NCBI GenBank assembly: GCA_903888515.1
Contig: CAISTY010000070.1
Coordinates: forward strand, 1-36,906
Direction: 5' to 3'
From: Akkermansiaceae bacterium
GTDB taxonomy: Bacteria; Verrucomicrobiota; Verrucomicrobiia; Verrucomicrobiales; Akkermansiaceae
Length of the DNA: 36,906 bases
Under the pieces are notes generated by a model. The model saw only the letters and a list, made by a program, of their open reading frames with translations, was not told where the DNA came from and ran no database searches. The stretch's first letter is position 1. Every line of letters begins with the position of its first letter. Both the position numbers and the translations under genes were made by a program. Shown piece by piece: positions 16,101 to 24,504 of the stretch.

Positions 16101-17417
16101 ATGATGACTGTGAATATAGACATGCCAAAACTCTCGGACACCATGACCGAAGGCACCTTGGTCAAATGGCACAAACAAGTCGGCGACAGGGTCGAAATCG
16201 GTGACATTCTCGCCGATATCGAAACGGATAAAGCCACCATGGAAATGGAGGCTTTCGACGATGGTGTTCTGACGGAAATCCGGATCCAAGCAGGCGACAA
16301 AGCCCCGATTGGCACGATCCTTGCCGTTCTCAACGGCGATTCCGAGGGGGTGCCTGATGGAACGCCTGCCCTTGATGCCCCCACACCACAAGCCACCGCA
16401 GTACCACCTGATGACAAACCCACCGCAATCGCGGCACCTTCGGGCGGCAATTCTGTGTTTACCGGCAAACGTGTCATGGCGTCGCCCTTGGCACGTAAGG
16501 TCGCGGAGGAACTGGGTGTGGATCTCACCTTGATCACCGGCACCGGTCCCGCCGGTCGCATCACGAAAATCGACGTCGAAACCGCCGCCGTCCCACCCAC
16601 CCGATCCAAACCTGCGATATCCACCGAGGCCGCCGCCGCCGTGGCTCTTGTTGCATCACTCAAAGCAAAAACCATCGCTGCGCCGCCTGTCGTTGCAGTG
16701 ACGGACGTGCCTGCCATCGCCAATGCCGGGGAAGAACTCGTCGAACTCAGCACCATGCGCAAGGTCATTGCCTCGCGTTTGCAGATCTCCAAAACCACCA
16801 TCCCTCATTTCTATCTGCATCTCGACGTGGATGCCGCCCCACTCATGTCGCTCCGGCGTCAGGTGAACGAACAAGCGGAAAAAACCCACGGTAACAAATA
16901 CTCCGTCAATGACTTTGTCCTCAAGGCGGTCATCGACGCGGCTCAACTCGTCCCGGCGGTCAATGTTTCCTACACTGAAAGCCACATCATCAAATTCAAA
17001 CACATTGGCTTGTCCGTGGCGATCGCCGTGGAAGACGGCCTCGTGACGCCGGTCATCAGGGAAGCGGAAACCAAATCGCTGCTAGTGATCTCGCGAGCCG
17101 TCAAGGATTTCGCCGCCCGCGCCAAAATCAAAAAACTCAGGCCCAATGAATTCGACGGCGGGACCATCACCGTGAGCAACCTGGGCGTCTGGGGTATCGA
17201 ATCATTTGACGCCATCATCAATCCTCCACAAGCAACCATTCTCTCGGTCGGGGCGGCCATTGAAAAACCCGTTGTCAAAAACGGCCAGGTCTTCCCCGGT
17301 CTGCGCATGAACCTCGGCCTTGCCTGCGATCACCGCGTCATTGATGGCGCCGTAGCCGCACAATTCCTATCGGAAATCAAGAAACTCCTTGAGAAACCAG
17401 CCCTGATGCTCCTGTAG
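16101..17417 (+). CDS. pdhC: Pyruvate dehydrogenase E2 (dihydrolipoamide acetyltransferase)
   Basis: Core of the PDH complex; passes acetyl from lipoamide to CoA. From the ATG at 16101 (438 residues) the order is: one lipoyl domain (residues 3-78) with the lipoylated Lys44 in ETDKATMEME; an Ala/Pro-rich linker; a peripheral-subunit-binding domain (about 125-160, VMASPLARKVAEELGVDLT and GTGPAGRI); a second Ala/Pro-rich linker; and the catalytic domain from about 210, ending in ACDHRVIDGAVAAQFL with the active-site His and Asp. A single lipoyl domain is common in such bacteria. The frame is open from 16029 but those codons overlap the region after the terminator. No E3 gene follows. Confidence 0.95.
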   Translation: MMTVNIDMPKLSDTMTEGTLVKWHKQVGDRVEIGDILADIETDKATMEMEAFDDGVLTEIRIQAGDKAPIGTILAVLNGDSEGVPDGTPALDAPTPQATAVPPDDKPTAIAAPSGGNSVFTGKRVMASPLARKVAEELGVDLTLITGTGPAGRITKIDVETAAVPPTRSKPAISTEAAAAVALVASLKAKTIAAPPVVAVTDVPAIANAGEELVELSTMRKVIASRLQISKTTIPHFYLHLDVDAAPLMSLRRQVNEQAEKTHGNKYSVNDFVLKAVIDAAQLVPAVNVSYTESHIIKFKHIGLSVAIAVEDGLVTPVIREAETKSLLVISRAVKDFAARAKIKKLRPNEFDGGTITVSNLGVWGIESFDAIINPPQATILSVGAAIEKPVVKNGQVFPGLRMNLGLACDHRVIDGAVAAQFLSEIKKLLEKPALMLL

Positions 17418-17758
17418 TACTCCTTGAATGCCGCCGGGAAATGAATCCCAGGAATGAAATCGCGTCCTTGTGATCTGGCAGTTTCCTGCCATGGATGATG
17501 AATACATCTTTTTTGACCTTATAAGATCTTCTTCTTCATAGTGTGAGTAATCTTTGGAAAGAGACGTTCCTCATGATAAGATGCGCGGTTCCACAGCAAG
17601 AACAACTTGGGCGGAACGTCTCATGGAGTCCGAATGGATCCCGGCTCCGCGCTTCTCTGGTGATTTGTACCCGGTTATTCCGAGAATATTCCCAACCCAT
17701 TCCCGGGTTTTGAGGAGGACGTGGATGCGTCCTCACTACCCATCCTTCCTGATAAGGG
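17418..17758. other. Intergenic region with inverted repeats
   Basis: The 341 bp between pdhC and the convergent oxidoreductase carry no supported gene. A 6-bp perfect hairpin with a 4-base loop (tggcag/ctgcca, 17476-17491), followed after some distance by a T-run at 17508-17513, may end pdhC transcription weakly. A perfect 10-bp inverted repeat, gagacgttcc (17561-17570) and ggaacgtctc (17613-17622), encloses 42 bp and could be a hairpin or relic element ends. Confidence 0.5.
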
Positions 17759-19129
17759 TTATGGGGCTCCCAAACCATCGATTTTCCAGCCCTGCCGATA
17801 GGACCTGCGCAACAGTGCATTGGCATCACCGGAGTTGGTGATTTTGAGCGCCTGCGAATCCCATTCCAGTTTGACCCCCGGCGTGCGAGTGGCGACGGTG
17901 CCGAGTATCACCGCCTCGGACATAGGACCCGAAATTTCAAACGGGGACTCGCAAGGCGTGTTGTCCAGAATGCTGTTGATGAAAGCGTGGTAGTGGTTTT
18001 CCCCCTTGACCACCGGGCGTGCCTCGGCGGCGAATTTTTCCCTGGGCAGGAGTTGCGGGCCGCTGGAGTGTGGCAGCAACAACGCACCATTCTCACCGAG
18101 GATCAGGGCGGCCTCTTGGGGGAAACGTTCGCCCGGATAGAGCTTGCGGAATTCCTCCGGAATATAAAAATCCGGCTCCACACCATCAAACCATTCCACG
18201 GTCAACGGCTGGCCTCCTACTGTTAGGGCGTTGCCGGGAAAAACCCATGTGATGTGGTTGGCCCGGGCCCACAGTTGGGCGCGCAATTCCGGTGAAGCCA
18301 TCCATTCCTTGTTGACGCGGGCCTGGATGCTGAGCGGTGCCTTGAGATTCAGGGCTTTCCACGGCGCGCTGAAAATGTGGCACCCGATATCACCGCTCCA
18401 GCCGGTGCCGAAATCCAGCCAAGTGCGCCATTTGCTAGGATGATAAACATCCGCCGCATACGGCCGCTCTGGCGCCGTGCCCAACCACAAATTCCAATCC
18501 AACTGGGCCGGCACAGGGGCGGGTGGCGGCTTGGGCATATCTAACCGATAGGCCGCGCCGGAGGCCCGGTTGGAGCACAGATAGACATGTTTGATTTTGC
18601 CGATCACGCCGGCTTTCAGATACTCCACCGCCATGCGGTCACCGCCGCCGGACGCATGCTGGTTGCCTAACTGGGTTTTCAGTTTTTTCTCCGCAGCCAA
18701 TTGAGTCAATGCGCGCACTTCCGCCACATCGTGACACATCGGTTTTTGGCAATAGGTGTGTTTGCCCGCCTGCATGGCCGTAAAACAAATGGCGGCGTGC
18801 ATGTGATCGGGGACGGTGGCATTGATGGAATCGATTTTACCACCTTCCTTGGCGAGCATCTCGCGCCAATCCCGATAGGGCCTGGCGTTGGGTACTTCCT
18901 TCATCGCGCGTTCCAGATTGAGGGCATCCACATCACAGATCGCCACCACATCCGTCCGCGGGTGCTGCCTGAAATTATTGAAATCATTGAACCCCATCAT
19001 CCCCCCGACGCCGATGCAGGCGTGTTGCAGACGTCCGTTGAGGTTGGCCGCCCGGAGAATGTTAGGGGCGGCAAGGGCTCCGGCGAGCGGGACCAGGCTG
19101 TGTAGGAATTGGCGGCGGGTGGTTTGCAT
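17759..19129 (-). CDS. Tat-exported Gfo/Idh/MocA family oxidoreductase
   Basis: From the ATG at 19129 (456 residues) the protein opens with a twin-arginine signal, TTRRQFLHSLVPLAGALAA, then a Rossmann fold with IGVGGMMG as dinucleotide-binding loop. The usual E-K-P is here CQKPM (about residue 130). The C-terminal half has the WLDFGTGWSGDIGCHIF block (His as likely catalytic residue), typical of the large secreted group abundant in Verrucomicrobiota and Planctomycetota. NAD(H) must be bound before export, as for glucose-fructose oxidoreductase. It follows the glycoside hydrolase gene by 2 bp, so the two are one operon and probably act on the same sugar. Confidence 0.9.
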   Translation of the reverse strand: MQTTRRQFLHSLVPLAGALAAPNILRAANLNGRLQHACIGVGGMMGFNDFNNFRQHPRTDVVAICDVDALNLERAMKEVPNARPYRDWREMLAKEGGKIDSINATVPDHMHAAICFTAMQAGKHTYCQKPMCHDVAEVRALTQLAAEKKLKTQLGNQHASGGGDRMAVEYLKAGVIGKIKHVYLCSNRASGAAYRLDMPKPPPAPVPAQLDWNLWLGTAPERPYAADVYHPSKWRTWLDFGTGWSGDIGCHIFSAPWKALNLKAPLSIQARVNKEWMASPELRAQLWARANHITWVFPGNALTVGGQPLTVEWFDGVEPDFYIPEEFRKLYPGERFPQEAALILGENGALLLPHSSGPQLLPREKFAAEARPVVKGENHYHAFINSILDNTPCESPFEISGPMSEAVILGTVATRTPGVKLEWDSQALKITNSGDANALLRRSYRQGWKIDGLGAP

Positions 19130-19131
19130 GC

Positions 19132-21687
19132 TTATTTCTCCCATATTTCGAGTTCATGGATGCCGGTGCGCGAGTCGCCTTCACCGTTATGGGTGAAGAC
19201 CACGCGGATCTTGCTGGTGGAGATCGGTGGGAATGTCACGGTGTTGATCATATGGGCGGCGGGTTTTTCCGGGTTGGTGGATTGCTTGGGTATGGCCTTC
19301 CATTCGGTGCCGGTCCAGCCTTCGACGACATAACCCTTCGGTTCCCGGACACCACCGCCGTCGGAGAAGATATATAATAGCAACCGGCCCACTTGTTTTT
19401 TGGCCCCGAAATCCACTTCGAGCCAGTCGCTGGTGTTAGGCGATCCCTGGCAGGTCCAACGGGTCATCGGTCGCGAGCGATGGCCGATCTTGCCATCAAT
19501 CGCGTTTTCCGGGTTGTCGCCGGTCTTGCCGGAGAACGAGGCGCTGGCTTTCGGATAGCTATCCTTGTCCTTGGGGTTTGGATTGAACGCGAGATTGCCG
19601 GCGGGCGGACGGACCGGAACATAGGGGCGGACGTCCGGTCCCCATGCCTCGATTTCAGTCATGCCGGATTTCCTGCCAGGGGCGTTGACGAGCGAAACCC
19701 GCAGCTTTTCGATTTTGATCTCCGGGAAGCGGATCATGTTAGGCATATGTCCGGTGGGTTTCGCAGGAGTGCGGACTTGTCCCGGAACCGGTTTCCACGG
19801 GTCCTGGCCTGTAGCGTATTCCAACTTGTATTCGGCGGGTGCGGCGATGGGTTGGCCTTCGCCGTCATCCAGCAGATAGAGCTTCACTTCATTCACCGCA
19901 CGCGGGGTGCCGAGGTCAAGCAAGAGCCAGTCTGTTTCGTTAGGGGATCCGGCGCAGGTCCAGCGTTGTGGCGGGTCGAGGTGATACCATGCGGTGTTGC
20001 CGTCATGGGCCAAGGCGAGCGAGGATTTCGGTCCGACAAACGAGGCGGTGAGGCGCGGGAAGCAATTGCCGTCGTTGTTGACCGCGTGGTTGACGCGGAC
20101 CTCCTTGTCCAGCGGTACTTCCTTGGCGGGCGGCAACTTGACGGAGAGTTTGACGAGGGTGGGGGATGCGCCGGCTTTCTGGCCGTCTATCAGCACCTGC
20201 AGGCCGGCACCCTTGCCATAGCGTTGGCCGGTTTTGTCCCACACGATGGCGACGAGGTGACCGCGATACGGGATGTTGTCCATGGCGAAGTATTCCCACT
20301 CCGCAGGGGCGAGCGGATCGATGGTTAGGGTATCGCTGTCTTCCACCTTGAGGCCGGCGAGACCGGTGATGATGAGGTCCACGAAGCCCGAATGGAAGTA
20401 GTGTTCGCTGCGGTTGTACATGTCGTGACCCTTCCACGAACCGGTGAACGGGTTGAGTGCTTCGGCGATGTAGGGTTTGCCATCCTTGCGTTGCGAGAGG
20501 GCGAAAATCCGCAGCAATTTATAGTAGTCGGCGCGAGACACGTGTTTTTGTTGATAGTTTTGCAACAGGTTGGCGAGGCCCTTGAGGGTTTGGGTGGTGG
20601 CGAACGGCCACGACTGGCCGCTCCACCAACAGCAACCCGGCGATAACAGGAACAGCGGGTCGTTGCGCTCGGTGGTGGTGGGACCGTAATCCGCATAAAA
20701 GTATTCCGGATCCATCAGGAATTTCCACGCCGTCTCGAAACCGGCGTCCGGCATGTTGAAGCTCCACGGCACATAACTCGCCTCCTCGCGGCCTTTGCCG
20801 CAGCCGGCGAATTTGCCGGTTTCATAGACGAGCGTGTTTTTCTTCACGACATTTCCTTCCTTGTCCTCCTCATCATTGCGGAACATCGGAAAGAAGAACT
20901 CGCGCTTCGGATCCCAGAGTTTGGTCTGAACCTGCTGCTTGAGGGCCTTCGCCTTGGCCAGAAACTGCTCGGATGTCGCTTGGTCGCCAGCGAGTTTGGC
21001 GATCTGGGAGATGGCCATTTCGTCGGCCCACATGTAAGCGTTGAAACTCGGCCGGTACGAGGGAGCGCCGCGCAGGATGTCCTTGGTCTGGCGGCTGGCG
21101 ATGTTGAACTCCATGCCGTCGTCATGGCCGACTTGCCAGAACATGGCGGCGTCGGGAACCCAGCTCTTGGCCTGCCAGCCTTCGAAGTTCTTGATCAGGT
21201 CGGGCAGCAGGTCGGTGATGAACTCCTTGTTAGGGTGCACGAGATGGGTGGCCCAGGCGGCATCGGCCATCCAGGCGGAATAGTTGCGCGGTTGGGCCCC
21301 GGGCGTGCGGAACCAGTAGCGGGCGTAATCCCGGCTGTAGCGCGGGTTGCGGATCCAGCGGGCTTCATAAAACTGGTGGCCGGACGGGCAGGAAATCCCG
21401 CCGTAGGCACCCGACCAACCCGGCCGGCAGATGAACTCGGTCCATGAATATCCCGAGTTCTGGGAGCCGTAGGTGAGATGCTTGGTGACCAACTCCCAGC
21501 GGTAATAATAGGTGGTGTTGAGTTCCTTGTCCGGGGTGTCGAGGAACGGGATGTTATTGTCAAACCAGCCGAAATCGCGGTTGTCCCAGAACGTCTGGGC
21601 GTCAAAAAGTTTCTGGTGGTCGAGGACGGGGGCTGCGGGCAACGGGGCTAACAGCAGCAGGAAGGTGGCGGCAATCGGATGTTTCAT
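19132..21687 (-). CDS. Secreted (alpha/alpha)6-barrel glycoside hydrolase (MGH1/GH63-like) with two F5/8 type C domains
   Basis: From the ATG at 21687: signal peptide MKHPIAATFLLLLAPLPAA, then a helical-barrel glycosidase domain (about 30-530). This contains WMADAAWATH, GHDDGMEFN, WADEMAISQIAKLAG, CCWWSGQSWPFATTQT and YNRSEHYFHSGFVDLIITGL, a layout like the GH63/MGH1-type inverting glycosidases. Two discoidin (F5/8C, CBM32-like) domains follow (about 555-700 and 705-851), with RWTCAGSPNETDWLLLDLG and its near twin RWTCQGSPNTSDWLEVDFG. 851 residues in total. The substrate is unknown; tandem F5/8C domains point to a complex, perhaps algal or host, glycan. It is first in an operon with the Tat oxidoreductase. 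Confidence 0.85.
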   Translation of the reverse strand: MKHPIAATFLLLLAPLPAAPVLDHQKLFDAQTFWDNRDFGWFDNNIPFLDTPDKELNTTYYYRWELVTKHLTYGSQNSGYSWTEFICRPGWSGAYGGISCPSGHQFYEARWIRNPRYSRDYARYWFRTPGAQPRNYSAWMADAAWATHLVHPNKEFITDLLPDLIKNFEGWQAKSWVPDAAMFWQVGHDDGMEFNIASRQTKDILRGAPSYRPSFNAYMWADEMAISQIAKLAGDQATSEQFLAKAKALKQQVQTKLWDPKREFFFPMFRNDEEDKEGNVVKKNTLVYETGKFAGCGKGREEASYVPWSFNMPDAGFETAWKFLMDPEYFYADYGPTTTERNDPLFLLSPGCCWWSGQSWPFATTQTLKGLANLLQNYQQKHVSRADYYKLLRIFALSQRKDGKPYIAEALNPFTGSWKGHDMYNRSEHYFHSGFVDLIITGLAGLKVEDSDTLTIDPLAPAEWEYFAMDNIPYRGHLVAIVWDKTGQRYGKGAGLQVLIDGQKAGASPTLVKLSVKLPPAKEVPLDKEVRVNHAVNNDGNCFPRLTASFVGPKSSLALAHDGNTAWYHLDPPQRWTCAGSPNETDWLLLDLGTPRAVNEVKLYLLDDGEGQPIAAPAEYKLEYATGQDPWKPVPGQVRTPAKPTGHMPNMIRFPEIKIEKLRVSLVNAPGRKSGMTEIEAWGPDVRPYVPVRPPAGNLAFNPNPKDKDSYPKASASFSGKTGDNPENAIDGKIGHRSRPMTRWTCQGSPNTSDWLEVDFGAKKQVGRLLLYIFSDGGGVREPKGYVVEGWTGTEWKAIPKQSTNPEKPAAHMINTVTFPPISTSKIRVVFTHNGEGDSRTGIHELEIWEK

Positions 21688-21854
21688 ATGGCTGGTGGGC
21701 AGGGTTCGGCGGGTGATCATCGGTGGCGGGTGAGGAGGCGAATGCGGACGGGCACGTGCATCCCGCGCACTCCAGCATACGCGGCGCTACGGCATATCAT
21801 TTCACTCGTTTGCAAATTGATGCATCCGCTGCGCGATCTCGTCTACAAGAACAG

Positions 21855-21963
21855 GTCCCGCAAGGACCGCGAGTCTCCAGACTCGCATGTGGTTCCGCAA
21901 GGACCGCGAGCTCCAGACTCGCATGTGGTTCCGCAAGGACCGCGAGCTCCAGACTCGCATGGA
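21855..21963. repeat. Three tandem 36-37 bp repeats with an internal palindrome
   Basis: Copy 1 (21855-21891, 37 bp) and copies 2 and 3 (21892-21927 and 21928-21963, 36 bp) are nearly identical. Copy 1 contains the perfect hairpin gcgagtctccagactcgc; copies 2 and 3 have one base fewer at the stem (gcgagctccagactcgc). The array ends 1 bp before the stop of the subtilase gene, where it could act as a 3' hairpin. It resembles REP-type palindromes moved by RAYT transposases, one of which starts at the left edge of the window. Confidence 0.85.
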
Positions 21964-21964
21964 G

Positions 21965-24064
21965 TCAAGGAATCACCCGCACGCGGTAGAAGCGACGGGA
22001 GTGGGTGCTGGCCGCCTGGTCGGTCGCCTGCAGGTCAGTGCCGTTGCCCGTGAGATCCGCGCCGAGGGTGATCCATGAGTTCAGGGCGAGGGTATCGCTG
22101 AATTCGACGCGATAGGTGATGCCGGAGGCGCTCGGGAATGTCAGGCGGAAATCGCGGTTGATGCCGTTCGGTATGAAAGCGGTTTGGGTGATGGCGAGCC
22201 TGCTGGCTGGGTTTTTCGGATGGGTGCCGGCGAGATACTCCTGGAGATTGGTCATGCCATCGCCATCAGTGTCGGTGTTGGGATTCACTCCGATGGCGTC
22301 GAAGTAGTCGGTTTCCCACCAATCCGGAAGTCCGTTGGCATTCGTGTCCACGATGTTGAGCAGATTCAGGCGTCCTCCGGTTCGCACTTTTCCGCTCAGG
22401 GCGGGGACGGGAGTGATGTGATTGAGCACCCGTGCCACGCGTTGGGTGACGCTTTCTCCAGGGAAGTTCATGGCGGCGAAGGCGACCGCGCCGGTGACAT
22501 GGGGAGCGGCCATCGAGGAGCCATCCAGGTATTGATAGATATTCGCCGGAGCCACCGCATTGGTCAGGGTTACCGGCGTGTTGACCCAGGCGAGCAGGCT
22601 GGCACCGTCGGCCTGGGAAACCGAGACGGCGGGGATCCAGATGCCGGGTGCGCCCAGAGTGCCCAGAAAAGCGCCTGCTACGTTGTTATAAATGATGGCG
22701 CCTTTGGCCCCTGCGTTCATGGCATTGGTCACCTTGGTGGCGAAGGTTTCCGTGCCGCGCTGGATCAAGGCGATGTTGTTCCGCACGCCTGCCGGAAACT
22801 CGCCAGCCGAGTTGCCGGTGCCGCAGTTGATCAAAGTCGCGGTGATTCCGGGGGTAGTCCCCGCGTAGTTCATGCCTTGCGCGGCATAATTGGTGGCACC
22901 TTTGGTGACCGCGGCGCTGGTGGTGGCGATCCAAGTGGGAATCAAAGAGAAAATATTGGTTCCCGGAGCGGCAAGATCGACGGTGGTGGCGCCGTAGTTG
23001 GAGAAGCCGGCGAGACTATCCGTCTGGGTGCTGGCCGCGACGACGATCATGTTATTGCGTCTGTAGTTGGCCGGGTAGGTGGGGGTGGTGTCGTTGTCCG
23101 CGGAACTGTTGCCTGCCGCAGCACAGAAGATGATTCCGGTGTCGCCCGCCGCCTGGATGGCCGCGGATTGCGCGGAACTGTATGATACACCGCCGAAGGA
23201 GGCGTTGATGGCCACGATGTTCACGCCGCTAGTCCTCATCATGGCCGCGTATTGGAGCGCCTCGATGATTGCGGAACTCAAGAAATACGTTCCGTCGTTG
23301 GACGCTTTGAGAACCATGATGTGGGCTTTGAAATCCACCCCGATGACGCCGAGCGAGTTGTTGCCCGTGGCGGCAATGGTGCCCGCGATGTGGGTGCCGT
23401 GTTCGCTCGAATCAGCGATATTGGAGTTGTTGTCGGCGAAGTTGTAGCCATGGACATCGTCGATGCGGCCGTTGGCATCGTCATCGAGATTGTTGCCTGC
23501 CGCTTCTCTGGGATTAGTCCAAAGGTTGGCGACGATATCCGGATGCGTGGTGTCCAGGCCGGTGTCGATCACCGCGACCACCACTTCCGGGGAGGTCTTT
23601 CGGGCGAGATTCCATGCGCCGGTGAAGCGGATGTCATCGCCGCTGGTGCCGGGGGTGAAGTTCACGGTTTGGCCGGTGTTGTTCAAACCCCAGAGATTGA
23701 TGTAATAGGTATCATTCGGTTGGAGTGTTGCCGCATGATAGATATAGTTCGGTTCGGCAATGAGGACATCCGGGTCGTTCTGGAATTGTCGGATGAGCGC
23801 GGCGGTGGATTGGGTGGTGGAGCGGACGACTCCCATTACGTGTTTGCGATGGTCCGAGAGCCAGGCATAGTGTTTGGCAAACTTCGCGGAGTGGCGGGCG
23901 GCCGAGGTCTTCGCGGTGTTGAGGGATGCGCTTGAACGCCAGGTGACAATCACCTCGCCCTCCACAAATTCACTGGCGGCTTCAGTAACATCGACCTCGC
24001 CCGCAACCAGCACCAACGCCATAGCCAACCAAATCCGGCGGGCGCGGACCTTGCAGGCAACCAT
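21965..24064 (-). CDS. Secreted subtilisin-like serine protease (S8) with PA insert and TSP3-like C-terminus
   Basis: From the ATG at 24064 (699 residues). A hydrophobic signal (residues 11-29) is followed by an inhibitor-type propeptide ending about DVLIAEPNYIYH. The catalytic triad is Asp167 (VVVAVIDTGLDTTHPD), His222 (SSEHGTHIAGT) and Ser517 (LDGSSMAAPHVTG). A protease-associated (PA) domain (about 389-499) is inserted before the Ser motif. After the catalytic domain comes a calcium-binding thrombospondin-3-like segment (DTNANGLPDWWETDYFD and DTDGDGMTNLQEYLAGTHP) and a short beta-rich tail ending RRFYRVRVIP, a recurrent ending of secreted Verrucomicrobiota proteins. The frame extends to 24142, but the shorter start gives a proper signal peptide. 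Confidence 0.9.
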   Translation of the reverse strand: MVACKVRARRIWLAMALVLVAGEVDVTEAASEFVEGEVIVTWRSSASLNTAKTSAARHSAKFAKHYAWLSDHRKHVMGVVRSTTQSTAALIRQFQNDPDVLIAEPNYIYHAATLQPNDTYYINLWGLNNTGQTVNFTPGTSGDDIRFTGAWNLARKTSPEVVVAVIDTGLDTTHPDIVANLWTNPREAAGNNLDDDANGRIDDVHGYNFADNNSNIADSSEHGTHIAGTIAATGNNSLGVIGVDFKAHIMVLKASNDGTYFLSSAIIEALQYAAMMRTSGVNIVAINASFGGVSYSSAQSAAIQAAGDTGIIFCAAAGNSSADNDTTPTYPANYRRNNMIVVAASTQTDSLAGFSNYGATTVDLAAPGTNIFSLIPTWIATTSAAVTKGATNYAAQGMNYAGTTPGITATLINCGTGNSAGEFPAGVRNNIALIQRGTETFATKVTNAMNAGAKGAIIYNNVAGAFLGTLGAPGIWIPAVSVSQADGASLLAWVNTPVTLTNAVAPANIYQYLDGSSMAAPHVTGAVAFAAMNFPGESVTQRVARVLNHITPVPALSGKVRTGGRLNLLNIVDTNANGLPDWWETDYFDAIGVNPNTDTDGDGMTNLQEYLAGTHPKNPASRLAITQTAFIPNGINRDFRLTFPSASGITYRVEFSDTLALNSWITLGADLTGNGTDLQATDQAASTHSRRFYRVRVIP

Positions 24065-24195
24065 CCCGCAGCCTGGTGCGAATGTGGATTTCACGCGAGT
24101 CACGACGCAAAGCTTAGCACACAACAGGGAGATTGCGAACAAAAACCTGCCGCCGGGCGGGACGCTCGGTGGAGATCTGATTGTGATAGAGAGAC

Positions 24196-24454
24196 ATGGC
24201 GTTCGGATTCAGCGAGGCGGGTCGTCTGCCCTGGGACGGCGATGAAGTGATCATCCTGAAACATGATATCCATGCTTTCGGGTATTACTGGTTGGGAGAT
24301 TGACTTTGATGTGATTAAAGGTCCTGCGACAATCCTGAATGTCAGCCAGTTCAATGCGGGTGATACTTTCAAGCTGGTTTATATCATTGGCAACCATACG
24401 GATGCGATAGAGGCTTTTGCCGAGGCCATGCATTTCACAACCGTAAGATTGTGA
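24196..24454 (+). pseudogene. Frameshifted relic of an unrecognised gene
   Basis: Two overlapping plus-strand frames both look protein-like. The first (ATG 24196, 35 codons) gives WDGDEVIILKHDIHAFGYYW and stops. The second continues in another frame from about 24290 with EIDFDVIKGPATILNVSQ, FKLVYIIGNHTDAIEAFAE and a stop at 24454. Read across a frameshift near 24290-24300 they give one plausible globular sequence of about 80 residues. The second half vaguely recalls the C-terminal beta-rich part of sugar isomerases, but I cannot confirm this. It is flanked by genes on the opposite strand. Confidence 0.35.
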
Positions 24455-24504
24455 CAACCGGTTTGCCCGGCGGTGCCACGATCATGGGCGGCATGCGCGG
24501 ACCG

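Noticed and set aside
19393..20328. 311-codon open frame antisense to the glycoside hydrolase
   Set aside because: The opposite strand encodes recognisable F5/8C and barrel domains; the antisense product shows no family features.
21855..21963. CRISPR-like 36-bp repeats
   Set aside because: The three units abut with no unique spacers between them and no cas genes are present, so this is a tandem palindromic repeat.
22184..23185. 333-codon open frame antisense to the subtilase
   Set aside because: The Gly/Val/Asp-rich mirror of the catalytic domain has no independent motif.
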